Assembly: GCA_029204225.1 (NCBI GenBank)
Contig: CM055092.1
Span: forward strand, 75,627,598-75,691,597
DNA from: Diphasiastrum complanatum
Taxonomy: Eukaryota > Streptophyta > Lycopodiopsida > Lycopodiales > Lycopodiaceae
Direction: 5' to 3'
DNA length: 64,000 bases
Position numbers and translations under genes: made by a program. The notes below the pieces were generated by a model. It was not told where the DNA came from and did not search any database. It saw only the letters and a list, made by a program, of their open reading frames with translations. Shown in pieces: positions 1-11,500 of the stretch. Position 1 is the stretch's first letter. Each line of letters starts with the position of its first letter.

Positions 1-1769
1 ATATATAGTCTGTACAACATAGGAATTCATTCGATTGTGCATGGTTCATTTTGTACAATACAAAGTTATTTTTTGAGTGGTATAATCTTCAAGTGGAGGT
101 TGATCTTAATAAGTTAATATTTTTTTTTTCTAATTTAGAATTAATACATCTATTCGTTTGATTTTTTTTCTAAATTTTAGTTTTTATTTCTTTAGTGTCA
201 TTTTTAGAAAGTTACTTATCCATCTTGTTGTCAATGACAGTTCACTATCAAACCATACAACCCCAATGAAGTGTATAGATTGCAACAAGAGCTGATTAAG
301 ATTTTTGTTACAAATGGCAAAATTTTTGTTTTTGAAATTGACAGCCCCAAGGGTGATACGAAAAAGTCACCCCTGCTCTGACAGCCTTTCAGGTTGCTCA
401 AGACATTATTATTTACGATCACTGGGGTATACAAGTCCTTCCCAATGAAGAGGAAGCACAACTATCAAGATAGGAGATTGTGCTTTATCAAACTCCTAAT
501 CCTGAAATAGTGCAGGAACAAGCAATTTTACTTGATGTTTCTCTTGCTATAGAGGAGATATGGAATAGAAGTTTTACTTTGATTACAAATCAAATGTACA
601 TATTATCATGAAATATAGATACGATATGACTTCTACCCAACCCATCTTTAGGGTTTTCATCGATATGAATATGAATTTTTACAATTAAGTTGTGTCTGAT
701 ATCACTGTATTGCAATTTCTACTTGTTTTCTATTCCATAATGATGACGTAATTTTATTGTTATGACTCTGAATTTTAATGTTCTCCCAATATATGAATAG
801 TTTCTTCAATACTCTGCATTTGATCTCAGGCTCGTGTCTTTTACGTACCTGGAAAAAATTGACACAAATTGTGTTGCATTTAGAAATACATCTTTTAAAA
901 TAACAATTATATGATCAATTGTTGATATAAGCTACTAGAGAAGAATAAAAATGTTTAAAGCAACTTACCAATTTACCATTGGAAAGGAATCTGAAATACG
1001 TGGGTATATCATATTGTAGGAGCATTAGTTCCTGCCTAATGTAACTCAGGCTCCAATCTTCCTCCACCTCAATACAAGTTTGAAGTACATCACCGTAAAT
1101 TGTGTCAATATTCCTCCTCTTAGAGTGTCCACTTTGTTCCAGGTCTTGATCCAGTGGTATTCATTTACTTTTAATCTTTTTCCATCTTTGGTAATGGAAG
1201 CTGAGACTGAGCATTTGTTTTTCAATTTGATAACCGTAAGCATATGGAGGAAATTTTGATTCTGCATTCTATATCTCCATTTGATTTCTTATCCCAGCCT
1301 TCATCCATAAGCTCAAATAGTATACTTTTCGATAAATTTTTACAAACAAACATAGTTGGAGTTTGTGTACATCAACACTTGCAAAAAAATCCACAAACAT
1401 ATTCAAAGAAACAAACCAACTTAATCGGACTGTTTTTTAGCCAATACTTTTTTTTAATGATTTTTTATGTCATTATACAATTTATATCGAAATGATTCTG
1501 AAACTGAGACATCAGGAGTGACTCATTCATCACTTCTAAAACTAGATAGTGGAATGGTCCGAATCTCTCAAAACCCCCTTTTAAAACAAGAATATATATC
1601 GATTCATAGAAAAAAAATTCACAATCAACAAGATCCTTTTAGTTCTACCTTTGTATTGCAATTGTCCAATATCAATATGAAGTACATCCAATACACTTGC
1701 AACAGATCCAGATGGTTCCCATTCATTTCTATTGAAAGGATATAAATATGCAATAGTACAATGATCAGA
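1..1769. other. No gene recognised (left edge)
   Basis: This AT-rich stretch shows no convincing exon. Around 260-600 the plus strand gives short, broken stretches of plausible peptide interrupted by stops, which could be a decayed retroelement, but I could not place it in a family. No repeat in this stretch recurs elsewhere in the window as far as I can see. Confidence 0.4.
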
Positions 1770-2918
1770 TGTTGGACCCTTTCTGTGCCTCCCTAATCAT
1801 CGTGATCAAGAGGGCAAAGTCGGGTTTGAATCTCCAACCAGATGAGTATCGATGTAGTAGTGGGATTCGATCCAATGGGGAGAGGGAAAAGGTACAAATC
1901 TAAATGGGATCTAATCCTACGAAGGGTGTCAATCTTGGCATTAGATCTAAAAGTGGAATGGCTTAGATGAAGGGTGAGGTTCTTGACTATCTTCTTGGCT
2001 CTTTTTGGGGTTTTGGTTTTGGATTTATCCTCTTCTTGGATCTTGGTTTTCTTGGATTACCTAGGCTTCTTGAGCTCTAGATCTTCTCCTCTTGAGGCTT
2101 ATCTTCTCAAGGGAGGGGTGCAATGAAAGGAAATCCTACCTAATGGATCTTAATGATCACTCAAAAATGGATTTCTAACACCTATTTTGCAAATGTGTGA
2201 TTTTGTGGATTCATGGATGAAAGCATGAGCTAATGATCATTCTAATATGTGATAGCATGATTATGAAACAATAATCGAGCATTCATTCATCCACAAGCAA
2301 ACATACAATGGCAAAATAGGAGGGCTTCACAAAGTAATAAAATGTAGGAGGAGGCTTTGTTTCTCTCTCTCAATCTCTATTCTTACAAATGAAAAGTGAG
2401 TACAAAATGGTGTCACATCCCTACTTATAGACAAAGCTAGGGTTAGGGTTTTTGGTTCACCCAAAAACCATGTGCCATAACAACTTGACTATCTTAAAAA
2501 GTTATAACCAAATTGCATTTCAAAGTACTTTGGGTCCTTTCTTATATTTGGCCCATTGGAGTATAGATCTAATTCTATTTCTCGTGCCATTGGCTTACGA
2601 GTACAATGCACCTTCTAAGGGTGTTTGACATTATATTACAATTGGATCTAAGTCATTATGCTGACTCGGCCATGCTTTTGTTCCCGTCGTCGTAAGATAT
2701 GTTGGTGAGGTATTGGGCTTTGCTCATTGGCCAGTCTGCGACTTATCGACCTTCTGATATTGGCATTTCCAGTAAATCTGGATTCTGTGACTCCGTCTCG
2801 ATTTCTTGTTGACGCTCCTTAATGTAGTTTGGCGGTGCGATTCCTTCATTTGATATCCATTAGGCTCTTTTTGGCATTTGGAATCCGTTAGAAGAATCTT
2901 CACCAGAATCTTCTAACA
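1770..2918 (-). repeat. LTR of an unclassified LTR element, copy 1 (3' LTR)
   Basis: The repeat is bounded by TGTTGGACCC at the left and TTCTAACA at the right, so it has TG...CA ends with short inverted termini. Most of it recurs in the same orientation at 18833-19780, and its right part recurs at about 48209-48594. Just outside the right end the minus strand reads a purine-rich AGTGGGGGCA, as expected for a polypurine tract before a 3' LTR. The element body therefore lies to the right, on the minus strand. A short CT tract near 2350 corresponds to the long microsatellite in copy 2. Confidence 0.75.
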
Positions 2919-3329
2919 TGCCCCCACTGCAATTTTGGTGACAGTCCTTTGGCACCTGCATATGTCGTGGGCGTTGGCATGCGTGGGATGTGAAACCATT
3001 GCGAAAGGAAGGGAAAAGGGATATAGACAAGATGGGAAAAAAGATTCGACGAAAAGTTAGGAAAATTTTTTTGGCAACAAAAGTGAGAGGGGGAAAAACA
3101 AAGAAAGCGTTTGTACAAATAAATAAAAGAAATATAAATAAAATTAATAAAAATAAGAAAGAGAAATTGAATGAACTTGAAAAACAAGAAAAATAAAGTG
3201 AGTCTCTGGATGTTTTTTCTGGACTTCTGTCTTTTTTTTTGAAAGATAAGATACAAGGTGGTGACATATGTATGCTTCATGGAGCCTTTCAAGTTGTTTG
3301 CCCTTCGCGTCTTCAGTATCTCAAACCTC

Positions 3330-3990
3330 ACAATGGGCTTCTGCGGCTGTACATAAGGTTGCCAGCTCTGTGTCTTTGGTGGTGATCACAACATCATGAA
3401 GTTTGTGTTGATCCTGATAGATCTATAGCACCCAGGCAGAGTGATCCTTGTAGTACTCGATGCACTTCTTTTGGAGTTTCTAGACAGCCCCTGTCTTTTC
3501 TTCTACCATTGCTACCATCTGATCGAGTGTAGCTTGGATGGCCTGCACTTGCTAGTCAGCTTTTTGGACTTTGCTCCAAGGCCACCTGTTGGGTGGTGAA
3601 GTTGGCCTGGGCTCTCTGCATCTCCATCTTTTTTTTGAAAATATTTTGCTCCAGTTGGCAGATGTAGTAGTCCTTGAGTGATCTTTCGTTGGTCCTGAGA
3701 GATTCTCGCTTTTGCTCCAGTGCTGTCTATTTCAGCACGAGGTGCTGGTGGTCAGATTGTTATGTCTTTCGTGCGGTCTTCTCTTGGTCTAGCTCGGTCT
3801 GAAGTTTGGACACGAGCTATTGGTATTGCTGAGCTACTTGCTCTACTTTCTTCAACTGGCTTGTCAACTAGTGGAACTGGCTCTCATTCCTCTCTTTTTC
3901 TTGCTCTCTATTCAAATACCCGACCTGATCAGTCAAGGCCTGCAGCATTTGCCCTGCCACCAATTGGCCGTGAGACTACTCAGTAGCTCT
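3330..3990 (-). pseudogene. Coiled-coil ORF remnant of the unclassified LTR element (copy 1)
   Basis: The minus-strand translation is charged and helical, with stops inside. It contains the series LDQMVAMVEE, KLQKKCIEYYKDHS and DTELATLC. The matching segment at 21440-22000 reads LDQMVTTVED, KLQRKRVEYYKDHS and DTELATLC. Conservation of protein sequence between two diverged copies indicates that this was once translated. I do not recognise the family. Heptad-like spacing of hydrophobic residues suggests a coiled coil, perhaps a structural gag part, but that is inference. Confidence 0.5.
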
Positions 3991-4303
3991 TTCATTGAGC
4001 ATATGGTGGAGTTGTTGGAGTATGGTTAAGGAAATCCAACAATCCAGAACCTAAGAGTCCCAACTGGCCGAAGGTGGCAAAGTTATGATGGGTGGTCGGA
4101 GAGGCATGGTGATATAGATGGTAGTGATGGGTGGAACATTGGTGGTGGAGATGGAGGTGAGAATAGGAGTGACAACGGAAGTAGTTAGAGCTATGATGGT
4201 GGAAATGATGATGGGATGGGAGATGAGGTTAGCGAAATACTAACAGCGAGGGGGGATGATGTGGTGATGGCTAGAGTAGTTATGGGAGAAACGATGGAAG
4301 AAA

Positions 4304-5436
4304 CTATGGAAGTTGCAATGGCGGATGAGATCGGAGAAAAGGCAGCTGGACGGATGGGATTGTGTATAGGAAAAGTGATTTGAAAAATGGGAGAGGAATG
4401 GGTAGGGCTGGTGTGTGTGACTGGATGGTGTGGGTGATGAGACGAAGGCGGCCTGCCAACAATTGCGCAAGCGGATCTTGTGAGGATAGGCTAGTGGATG
4501 GAGAGGTGGGTGTTGGCATTCTGACACCTAGATGTTCTAGGTGAGTGAAGACAATGACGGTGATGAGACTACCACAGGCGATCCGTGAGGGGCGCTTGAA
4601 AGCTGCCTGTAACTCCTGACGAGAAACAAGGCCCAATCATAGATGGTATTCGGTCCTTCCATCATAGTCGTCATGACGATGACATGCTTGGACACACAGA
4701 GGGGATGGTAGGAACTCACGATGATTGTGGCGAATAGAAAATTTATCGCGTCAGAGAGATTTGGATTTCTGAGTTGCGAAATCAGGTACCCAACGTCGGT
4801 TTTTGTTTTAACGTCATCATTATCTGGACGAAAAAATGCTAATAGGTGGGTGGAGTGCGAAAGAGTCAGAGCTAATAAAATTAGCTGTGGATCAAGGGAG
4901 ACCACATGGTCCTGCCCTTTATAGGTGATGGTGAAATGATCTTTGACGAAAGTGGAAGAGGCTTGCTCAACCAGAACAAGGTCCTAGAAAATTGGTATTT
5001 CCATATTGTGGAGGCCCGCGACAATCAAAACTATGAGACAACCGTCAATGCAAAGAGTAGCTATCTCTTGCTCTGTGAGTAGGGGTAGGATAGTGTACTG
5101 TGAAGGTGCACATGCAGCAGGAGCAGTAGTTTGGCAGGTAGATTGGGGAGATGTCTCTCCTTCCTCTCGGCTACGGGATGCAGATGATGTTGGGGATGAG
5201 GATGAGGTGAATCCGGTCTGCTGGGACATGGAGGGCGAGGTAGCGGTACGTGAGGATGTAGTAGGGCTGGAAAAATGGTTAGGGCTAGAAGGTGCAGCGG
5301 TGCTTCGAGTGATACGAGCTTTTTGGGATGGGGGAGCAGTAGCATCCGAAAGGTGACATTTTTGTGCCATGGACGTAATCGATGCTGATGTGGATGAGAT
5401 CTGAGGGCGAGTTATTGCAGGTGGGGAGTAATACAC
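4304..5436 (-). pseudogene. Gag-like ORF of unknown family, broken (copy 1)
   Basis: One minus-strand frame runs from 5436 to about 4540, broken only by a stop at about 4984. It then continues after a frameshift near 4630 to about 4304. The likely start is the methionine of MAQKCHLSD at about 5370. An N-terminal Ser/Thr/Pro-rich part of about 100 residues is followed by a more globular part with motifs TYKGQDHVVSLDPQ, FFRPDNDDVKTKTDVGYLIS and NTIYDWALFLV. No zinc knuckle or enzyme motif is present. Its position after a leader repeat and before the coiled-coil segment suggests a gag-type role. I do not recognise the protein, and a host-derived fragment captured by the element is an alternative. 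Confidence 0.45.
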
Positions 5437-5725
5437 TGTGGCGAGTTATAGATAAATGGCGAGTACTAAGCAACTGGCGAGTAATAGGCTTGTGGCGAGT
5501 TATCAACAGTGGGCGAGTAATGACAATGGCCGAGTAATCCAAGCGACGAGTAATAGCAGGTCGGTGAGTTATAAACAATCTGCGAGTAATAAGGGCTGGC
5601 GAACAATAACCAGATGGCGAGTAATAACAATGGGCAAGTTATAACTGACGACGAGTAATACAGAACTGGTGAGTAATAGAGCGCGAGTAATGGACGACGA
5701 ATAATAGATGAGTAATAAGATGCAT
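5405..5725. repeat. Degenerate ~18-bp minisatellite (GGCGAGTAATA-type)
   Basis: About 17 imperfect units of roughly 18 bp share the core GGCGAGTAAT or GGCGAGTTAT, followed by a variable 6-8 bp spacer. Just to the right, at 5735-5768, two copies of the core occur in inverted orientation (TATAACTCACC and TTATAACTCGCC). In one minus-strand frame the array encodes repeated YYSP-like tetrapeptides. It lies at the upstream side of the gag-like ORF. Confidence 0.8.
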
Positions 5726-5775
5726 TATGGTATAACTCACCCATATATATAGGAAAATTATAACTCGCCGACATC

Positions 5776-6478
5776 AGTCTAATCTATGCCAAATTCTCGG
5801 TGCTTGCATTGTACACAGTCCGTTTTCTGATTGATTACCATATTTACGAGATTTTCTAATCAGAACATCTCGTAAGTTTATTAAAATGACAATTTTGTCA
5901 AAAAATGAGCCTAACTTGAGTTTTGCCAAGAATTTCTCTGGATAATTTTGACCATGAAATCATCTACAACAGGGGATAAGAATGGCAAGGACCACAACTA
6001 CAAAAAATAACAATAGTACTCATAATAGACCGTTTCTGGGACAATTTTACAAGGAAAAAGGAGAAAGGAAAGGTGGGTCTGGATTTTTACATGAGATTTT
6101 TACAAGGGCAAGGGCATTGTGTAGAAGGCGGGATTTTCTAAATACAGGGTTTCCCTAACTAGAACTACCTAATGTCCTATTATTCCGAATTACAACAAAA
6201 CCATGCTAAAGGGGCAACAACCTAGTCTAATCGGGTCGATCTATGGTATCCCTGTTTTTCTAAGATTTCTAACTTAAGCTACCTAGTCTACACTAACTTA
6301 AGCTACCTAGTCTACACTAACTTAATCTAACCTTAAGCTACACTAACTTAATCTAACCTTATCTGGTCTAGTCTAACTTTCTGGCTAACCTACTTATCTT
6401 TCTAATCTTAACGTTACCTTCCTAAGCTAACTAAGACTAACTAAGGCTGTCTAACAGATCTATCTAAACTAAGACCAA
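5776..6478. other. Unassigned; short tandem repeat at 6269-6360
   Basis: No coding sequence is recognised. At about 6269-6360 the phrase CTTAAGCTACCTAGTCTACA is repeated twice, followed by related CTAACTTAATCTAACC units. This makes a short degenerate tandem array rich in CTAA/CTTA. Confidence 0.5.
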
Positions 6479-7809
6479 CTAGCTAAGGAGATTGAATCTA
6501 GCCTGATTTATTCTATCTAATCGATCTGTGGGTTCATGAATCTTGAAATATTTGAAAGTAGTTATGTTAGCTATGGTCCCATTGACTATACCATTTGAAA
6601 TATCCAAGTTTGCAAGTACCGTCACCTTTGCTCCTATAGCTAATTTTGGAATTTGGTGGAAGAATGGATCATTGATCCATGTTGTTAAGTTGCTTTGTAA
6701 TGTAGCATTTGTTTTAACAAAAATTTGTAGTATATCAGAGGTAGGAAATAGTTTTTCCAACATGAAGTTGAAATAGAACACATCTTTTTCATGAGTACAT
6801 ATGATGGTTGTATTAGCGTTTGCTACATCGGATATGTCAGACCTAGGAAATACACAACTAGTTAATGTTTCGTTTATTTCCAATTGCATTGGTTTTTCAA
6901 ATCTAATTTTGTTTAGAAAATGAAGGTATTCGGGATCTTCAACATGCCTAATAGAGTAGGATAGTTGCAAGTGTGTTGCAATTTTCCAAACTAGAGAGTT
7001 TGAAAGATGACATATTAAACAAAGTAATTCTGATTTGTGTTTACAAATGGCTGAAAGCTGTGCATGATCACCCACTAAAAGTAGAATTTAATTTTTAAAT
7101 ACAGTGCCAGATGGATTGTTTCTTACTTGATTTATTTAATGAATTGCATATGTTAAAATTTGAGCAGTTAGCATGGACATTTCATCTATCAAAATAAATC
7201 TTGCCTCAGATATTAGTCTATGTCGAAAATCAGTTGGTATTAGATTTTTTATGTAAAGTTGATTTATTGGAATTGCAAACGTGCCTATTTTGCTAATCGA
7301 GATGCAACCTCACCTGTTGTTGCGGCTAACAAAATTGGTTTTTCTTTCTCGATGCATTTGTAAGTGAGGTATCGTATCAGAAATATTTTTTCACTTCCTG
7401 GAGTGCCAGATAGAATAAACAATCCCGATTTTGAGCTTGTAATAATTTTATATACCTTTTCTTGTTTGTCAGTAAGAGATGAATTTTGCATGTTTTCAAA
7501 TTCAGATTCCAAGCCTAAATCATTTTTCGTATCTTCTGGCAAAGGTATGTTTTGTGCATTTTCGATTGTAGAATTTGACATTGTTAATGTTCCGTTGATA
7601 AGCAATTTTTTTTGTAGAAGTGTATTTGACATTTCTTGTTGTTGTTCTCTTTCGAGAAGTTGTCTATTGGTGTATTCTGTGATGTACATATCAATATCCT
7701 CCTCTTTCTCAATGAAATTTCGAAGAATGCATTCCAAAAAATATGAACAATCACTATTATTTTGTCCTATCAATTCCTCCTCATTACGAAAACATACTTT
7801 TTTGAGCAA
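6479..7809 (-). pseudogene. Helitron PIF1-type helicase remnant
   Basis: Minus-strand pieces match a SF1B PIF1-like helicase of a Helitron RepHel protein. In order they show LTDKQEKVYKII, a degenerate Walker A (LSGTPGSEKIFLIRYL, where GSGKT is expected), an ATTG-type motif (PILLAATTGEVASRLAK), the Walker B ILIDEMSML near 7190, and LVGDHAQLSAIC at about 7060. Downstream come LxLSYSIRH and IGAKVTVLANLD-like segments, the latter corresponding to the LxxGxxVMLxxNL-type motif near the C terminus. Stops and frameshifts between about 7080 and 7285 break the frame, and the Walker A lysine loop is altered. The sequence is therefore non-functional. It is known of the family that this helicase is fused behind a Rep endonuclease. 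Confidence 0.85.
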
Positions 7810-8508
7810 GACATTGAAAAAGAAGGCTTATGTATGATGCACAAGATGATACTCAATAAATCTTATAAGTTTACTACTCCTATACAAGTAGTTTACTGTC
7901 TTGTCAATGTAATCAAAAGGAGTATTGACTTTTAATTTTTTTTCTATGTCGTACATACTCCAGAATTCGTAGAATGTTAAATTCTCCAATTGTATAGGTC
8001 TATATGTTAAATATCAATTAGATGAAACATCAACGTATTATTTCGACTGACATAGGCTACATCTAAGACTTGGAGGAGAACTATCAATATAATGAACAAC
8101 TTCACTTCTTTTTATCATATGAATTTGCAAACAAACAAATGTTATTTTAGGTAGGCTTGTTGGCTTTGTTAAGATTGTTGTAATTAGTTTCAACATGTTG
8201 TTGTCCATGTGTTCCAATCCTATTCGTTTTGCATCTTCTATTTCCAAATTTAAATGCCCAGATGGTTCAGACTTCATAGCATATTTTAGAATGTAATATG
8301 ACCAGTTTGTGTTGGAAATCCTTTGTAAGTTCATGTGCGCCTTCCAAAGAAAGAGTATAGTTGGGTGATATAGTAATACATTCCTATCTTCATGTCTAGG
8401 TCGATAATATCTATTTGTAATTGAAATATGAAATACAAAATTAAAAACTATTTCACACACAAAATTAAAAACATATACTAAAAATTTTAAAATTAAAACA
8501 TTATACAA
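7810..8508 (-). pseudogene. Helitron Rep-downstream region remnant
   Basis: Minus-strand peptides include RPRHEDRNVLLYHPTILFLW, NWSYYILKYAMKSEPSG and, at about 7990-7830, YRPIQLENLTFYEFWSMYD. All three are typical of the segment between the Rep nuclease and the helicase in plant Helitrons (RRPEDRxVVPYxPxL, YxxKYxxKxEP, RxxQLExLxFYEF). They lie directly upstream of the helicase remnant in the right order, so both belong to one decayed element. Frames differ between pieces, and no complete HUH motif was seen. Confidence 0.7.
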
Positions 8509-8584
8509 TCTTGAAATCTTCTAGCAACACAATCATAGAATGCACATAGTTTTTAAATAATCACACAACAGACAACCATGATAA

Positions 8585-9120
8585 TTATGGATTCATCAAT
8601 AGCACCTACCCAAGTGAATAGTCATGCACCAAAGATGCATCAACAATTATCAGGTACACAAAGTATTATTGAAAATTCATTAGTAGCACCTAGCCATGTG
8701 AATAGTCGTGCACCAAAAATGAATTTAGAATAATCAAAAATTGAAGACTAATCATGCAACAAACAACCATGGTAGTTATAGATTCATCAATAGCACCTAG
8801 CCAAGTGAATAGTCGTGCACCAAAGATGAATCAGTAATATCAGGTACACAAATGGTTATTGAAGGTTCATCAATAGCACCTAGCCAAGTGAATAGCCGCG
8901 CACCAAAAATGAATATAGAAGAACTACAAACTGGAGACTAATCATGCAACAAACAACCATGGTAGTTATAGATTCATCAGTAGCACCTAGCCAAGTGAAT
9001 AGCCGCGCACCAAAAATGAATCAGTAATTATCGACACACAAATGGTTATTAAAAATTCATCAATAGCACCTAGCCAAGTGAAAAGTCGCGCACCAAAAAT
9101 GAATCTAAAATAAGCACAAA
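8585..9120. repeat. Two-level tandem repeat (84 + 107 bp, period ~190 bp)
   Basis: The core AGCACCTAGCCAAGTGAATAG occurs six times with first bases near 8601, 8685, 8792, 8875, 8982 and 9065. The spacings alternate about 84, 107, 83, 107 and 83 bp. Two related subunits therefore form a higher-order unit of about 190 bp, present three times. The longer subunit carries an extra segment with CATGCAACAAACAACCATGG. The array lies inside the broken Helitron and contains no ORF. Confidence 0.85.
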
Positions 9121-9139
9121 GATGAAAAAATGATATTAA

Positions 9140-10100
9140 AAATTAAAATTACAAAATTTAAAATTTAACTACCTTGGATTATTGTCGTGCGCAAATATAA
9201 TTGCCATCAATAAAATTAGGAAGCAAATATTAGGAAGCAAGAGGATTAGAAAGATGAAATGTGAGAATGACAGCCAAATAATGGCCTTAAATAAATGGAT
9301 CATCATTATCTATTTATTTTATAATTAGGCCCAACAATTCTATCTATTTATGATTATACAAAGCTATGTGATTATCTTGGTAATTAAATTCGAAGCTTTG
9401 CTAAATGTAGGATAGCTAGTTGATGATGTTTGAATGGAAGGCCAATTAGGGTATCTTGAAAAGGTCAAAACTTTAATAATCAGGATGTTTGAAATCGTAA
9501 TGAAAGAATTTTATGAGAAAGATATATATCTCAAGTATTAAAAAGAGGTGAAAAGTTTTTTGACTACAATATATTTTATTTATGTTTATTCACGCTTCTA
9601 TGTGATCTCACTATACATTCATTTGTATTCCTTTTGCATCTTAAGATGTGAAACATAGGCATAATCATAATATATTCATTTCAAAATGATGAAATAATGT
9701 TGATTGGATGCGAACAACCTTTTCCAGATTGTTAGTACTCTTATAAGTTAGAATTGTCAGGATTGTTTTGTTGACATGTTGCCAGGAAGATGTGGCAATT
9801 GTCCTCTTCAAATTTTTCAAGAAGGAGATTATGCATGTCTCCTTACAATTTCGCAATATGAAATTTGAACTTTGAACTTTGCCAAAGAAAAGATCGTTCT
9901 CATCCAATTGAAATTATTTTACCAATGTGAAATGAATATATATCAGCTATGGATGCTCAATGAACTAATATACATTCAAGTATCAAAATACACTTTCCCA
10001 TGTTATTGTAACGTTAAGAAATTTTTATTATATGAGTATATCATACATATATCCATTGTTTTTATGGTTTAGGAATTCAACTTATTTCAGATAATCCATC
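9140..10100. other. AT-rich, nothing recognised
   Basis: No exon, RNA gene or repeat that I can support. It separates the two Helitron pieces and may be an insertion or decayed Helitron sequence. Confidence 0.4.
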
Positions 10101-10500
10101 ATTGTATGATGAAATATAAAAGGTCATATAAAAGACACGTCACCAATCGTCTAAGTTCATCTGAGTATAGTTGGGTGATATGGTACTACATTCCTATCTT
10201 CATGTCTAGGTTGATAATATATTCAATTTCCGTTTTAGGACTTACATGTGTTGGTGATGAAGACGGTTCAAATGGAAATCCATATTTGCAAGGGTTTCTT
10301 ATGTTGCTTTTTATTGTGCAATTTTTTCGACAATGATGAATCTATTTTTAAACAACCAAATTGTATAACTCTCTATCAGATTCATTAAGAGGCTCCTCAA
10401 ATTTGTGTAATTGGTCATTCGATTTTGTACATGCAACGATCTCATTTGAAATTGTTTCCACATCCTCTTCTTCGGTCCACAACATCATATGCGTCATATC
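10100..10500 (-). pseudogene. Second Helitron Rep-region fragment, partly duplicating 8350-8410
   Basis: The minus strand gives, with breaks, EPLNESDRELYNLVV, CRKNCTIKSN...YGFPFE and a PRHEDRN-type motif. These match, in order, the ELxxxV, CxKxFPK...GYPxYRR and RRxEDRxVVPYxP segments of Helitron proteins. The stretch at about 10163-10220 is nearly identical at DNA level to 8348-8408. The Helitron core motif is therefore present twice, either from a duplication or from two related elements. It continues the Helitron upstream of the 6.5-8.5 kb part. Confidence 0.6.
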
Positions 10501-10732
10501 AATTCACACAACAAAGTGTAATCGATTGATGACAATGCCCACACAACAATGCTACAACATAAACTAATTCAAACTGAATTCCAACCATCTACTAGTTGAT
10601 GACTCCTGGTAGACAACTGCTATTACAACTCCGAACAATTCACATAGCAAAGTTTAGTCGGTTGATGACAACGCCCACACAACGCTGCTACAACATAAAC
10701 TAAATGAAACTGAATTCCAACCATTTACCATA
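10500..10732. repeat. Tandem duplication, ~135-bp unit, two copies
   Basis: The segment from about 10500 to 10592 (CAATTCACACAACAAAGTGT ... ATTCCAACCAT) is repeated with few changes at about 10636-10730. Both contain the phrase GATGACAA(T/C)GCCCACACAAC. No coding potential is evident. Confidence 0.75.
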
Positions 10733-10739
10733 GTCAAGA

Positions 10740-11500
10740 CTTAAGGCCAAGGCTAATTCTCCAAATAGCTAAACTAGCCTCAACACTATCTCGCACTCCA
10801 AGCTTGAAAGCTGGACGTAATTCACGAACATAAAATTTTTTCAGTTTTATTTTCTAGTACACAAGTTTCAACAACTAAACATTCAACACATGAGGCTTCC
10901 AAATGCTTCTTAGGTACCTTCAATTGGCAACGTGGCATTCTTTGATTACTGTAAAAAGCAATAATAAAATAAACTAGTTCAAATGTTTTGCTCTCAAAAT
11001 ACTATAGATAACAATTCAATTATAAATCAGTAGCAAATGTCATGCTTGGGACTCCAATAGTCAACAAAGAGTCCGTTGTTTGTTACCCTCAATTCTCTTA
11101 TCTTCTCGACAATCATATATTTGGAGGAAATAAGACTTACATGAACTTTTGGCCCACTAAGCTCAGTCCAACCGCAAGATTTTTGGTTGCTGATAATAGC
11201 CTATTGCTATATGCAGCATTCAGATTATTAATCTATGGACCAAGAGTTGATACTCTATGGACCACTGATGCAATCATTTGTCAGTTGCAGATTTCTGAAA
11301 TTTCCATGCCTCACACGATATTATAACATGTGTGGATCGCCTATTCAGGTATTGAGGTACGAGGTGAAAGACATTATTCGAGCTGTCCGTCGAGATTTTC
11401 TAGCCACTCATGGTTCTGTTGCCATGACATTTGATAAATTGTGGGTCAAACCAAGCCTGCGTGATCGTGAATTAGTGCCGGAATTGAGCTTGTCATTTGC
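10740..11500. other. Unassigned, no supported gene
   Basis: A plus-strand open stretch near 11235-11490 encodes RYEVKDIIRAVRRDFLATHG and FDKLWVKPSLRDRE, which looks protein-like but matches nothing I recognise. It could be a captured exon or a decayed transposon ORF. There is no start, splice or motif evidence to call a gene. Confidence 0.3.

Larger units (their letters stand above)
2919..5775 (-). mobile_element. Internal region of the unclassified LTR element, copy 1
   Basis: Read on the minus strand, this holds in order a leader with an 18-bp minisatellite, a gag-like ORF with breaks (about 5436 to 4300) and a coiled-coil-like segment (about 3990 to 3330). The last resembles 21440-22000 of copy 2 at the peptide level. 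No integrase, protease, reverse transcriptase or RNase H motif is visible. That makes it a non-autonomous (LARD-like) element, or one whose pol has been lost. An A-rich, G/A-rich stretch at 3000-3200 has no counterpart in copy 2. No PBS was found on the right side, so the 5' LTR is missing or decayed. Confidence 0.55.

Noticed and set aside
3720-4029. Plus-strand ORFs rich in Ser and Leu
   Set aside because: The homologous copy at 21.5-22.0 kb supports minus-strand coding, so these are shadows of the coiled-coil segment.
8585-9120. Regularly spaced repeat resembling a CRISPR array
   Set aside because: The spacers are themselves repeated in two alternating types, the repeats are diverged, and the context is plant nuclear DNA with a Helitron. 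It is a higher-order tandem repeat.
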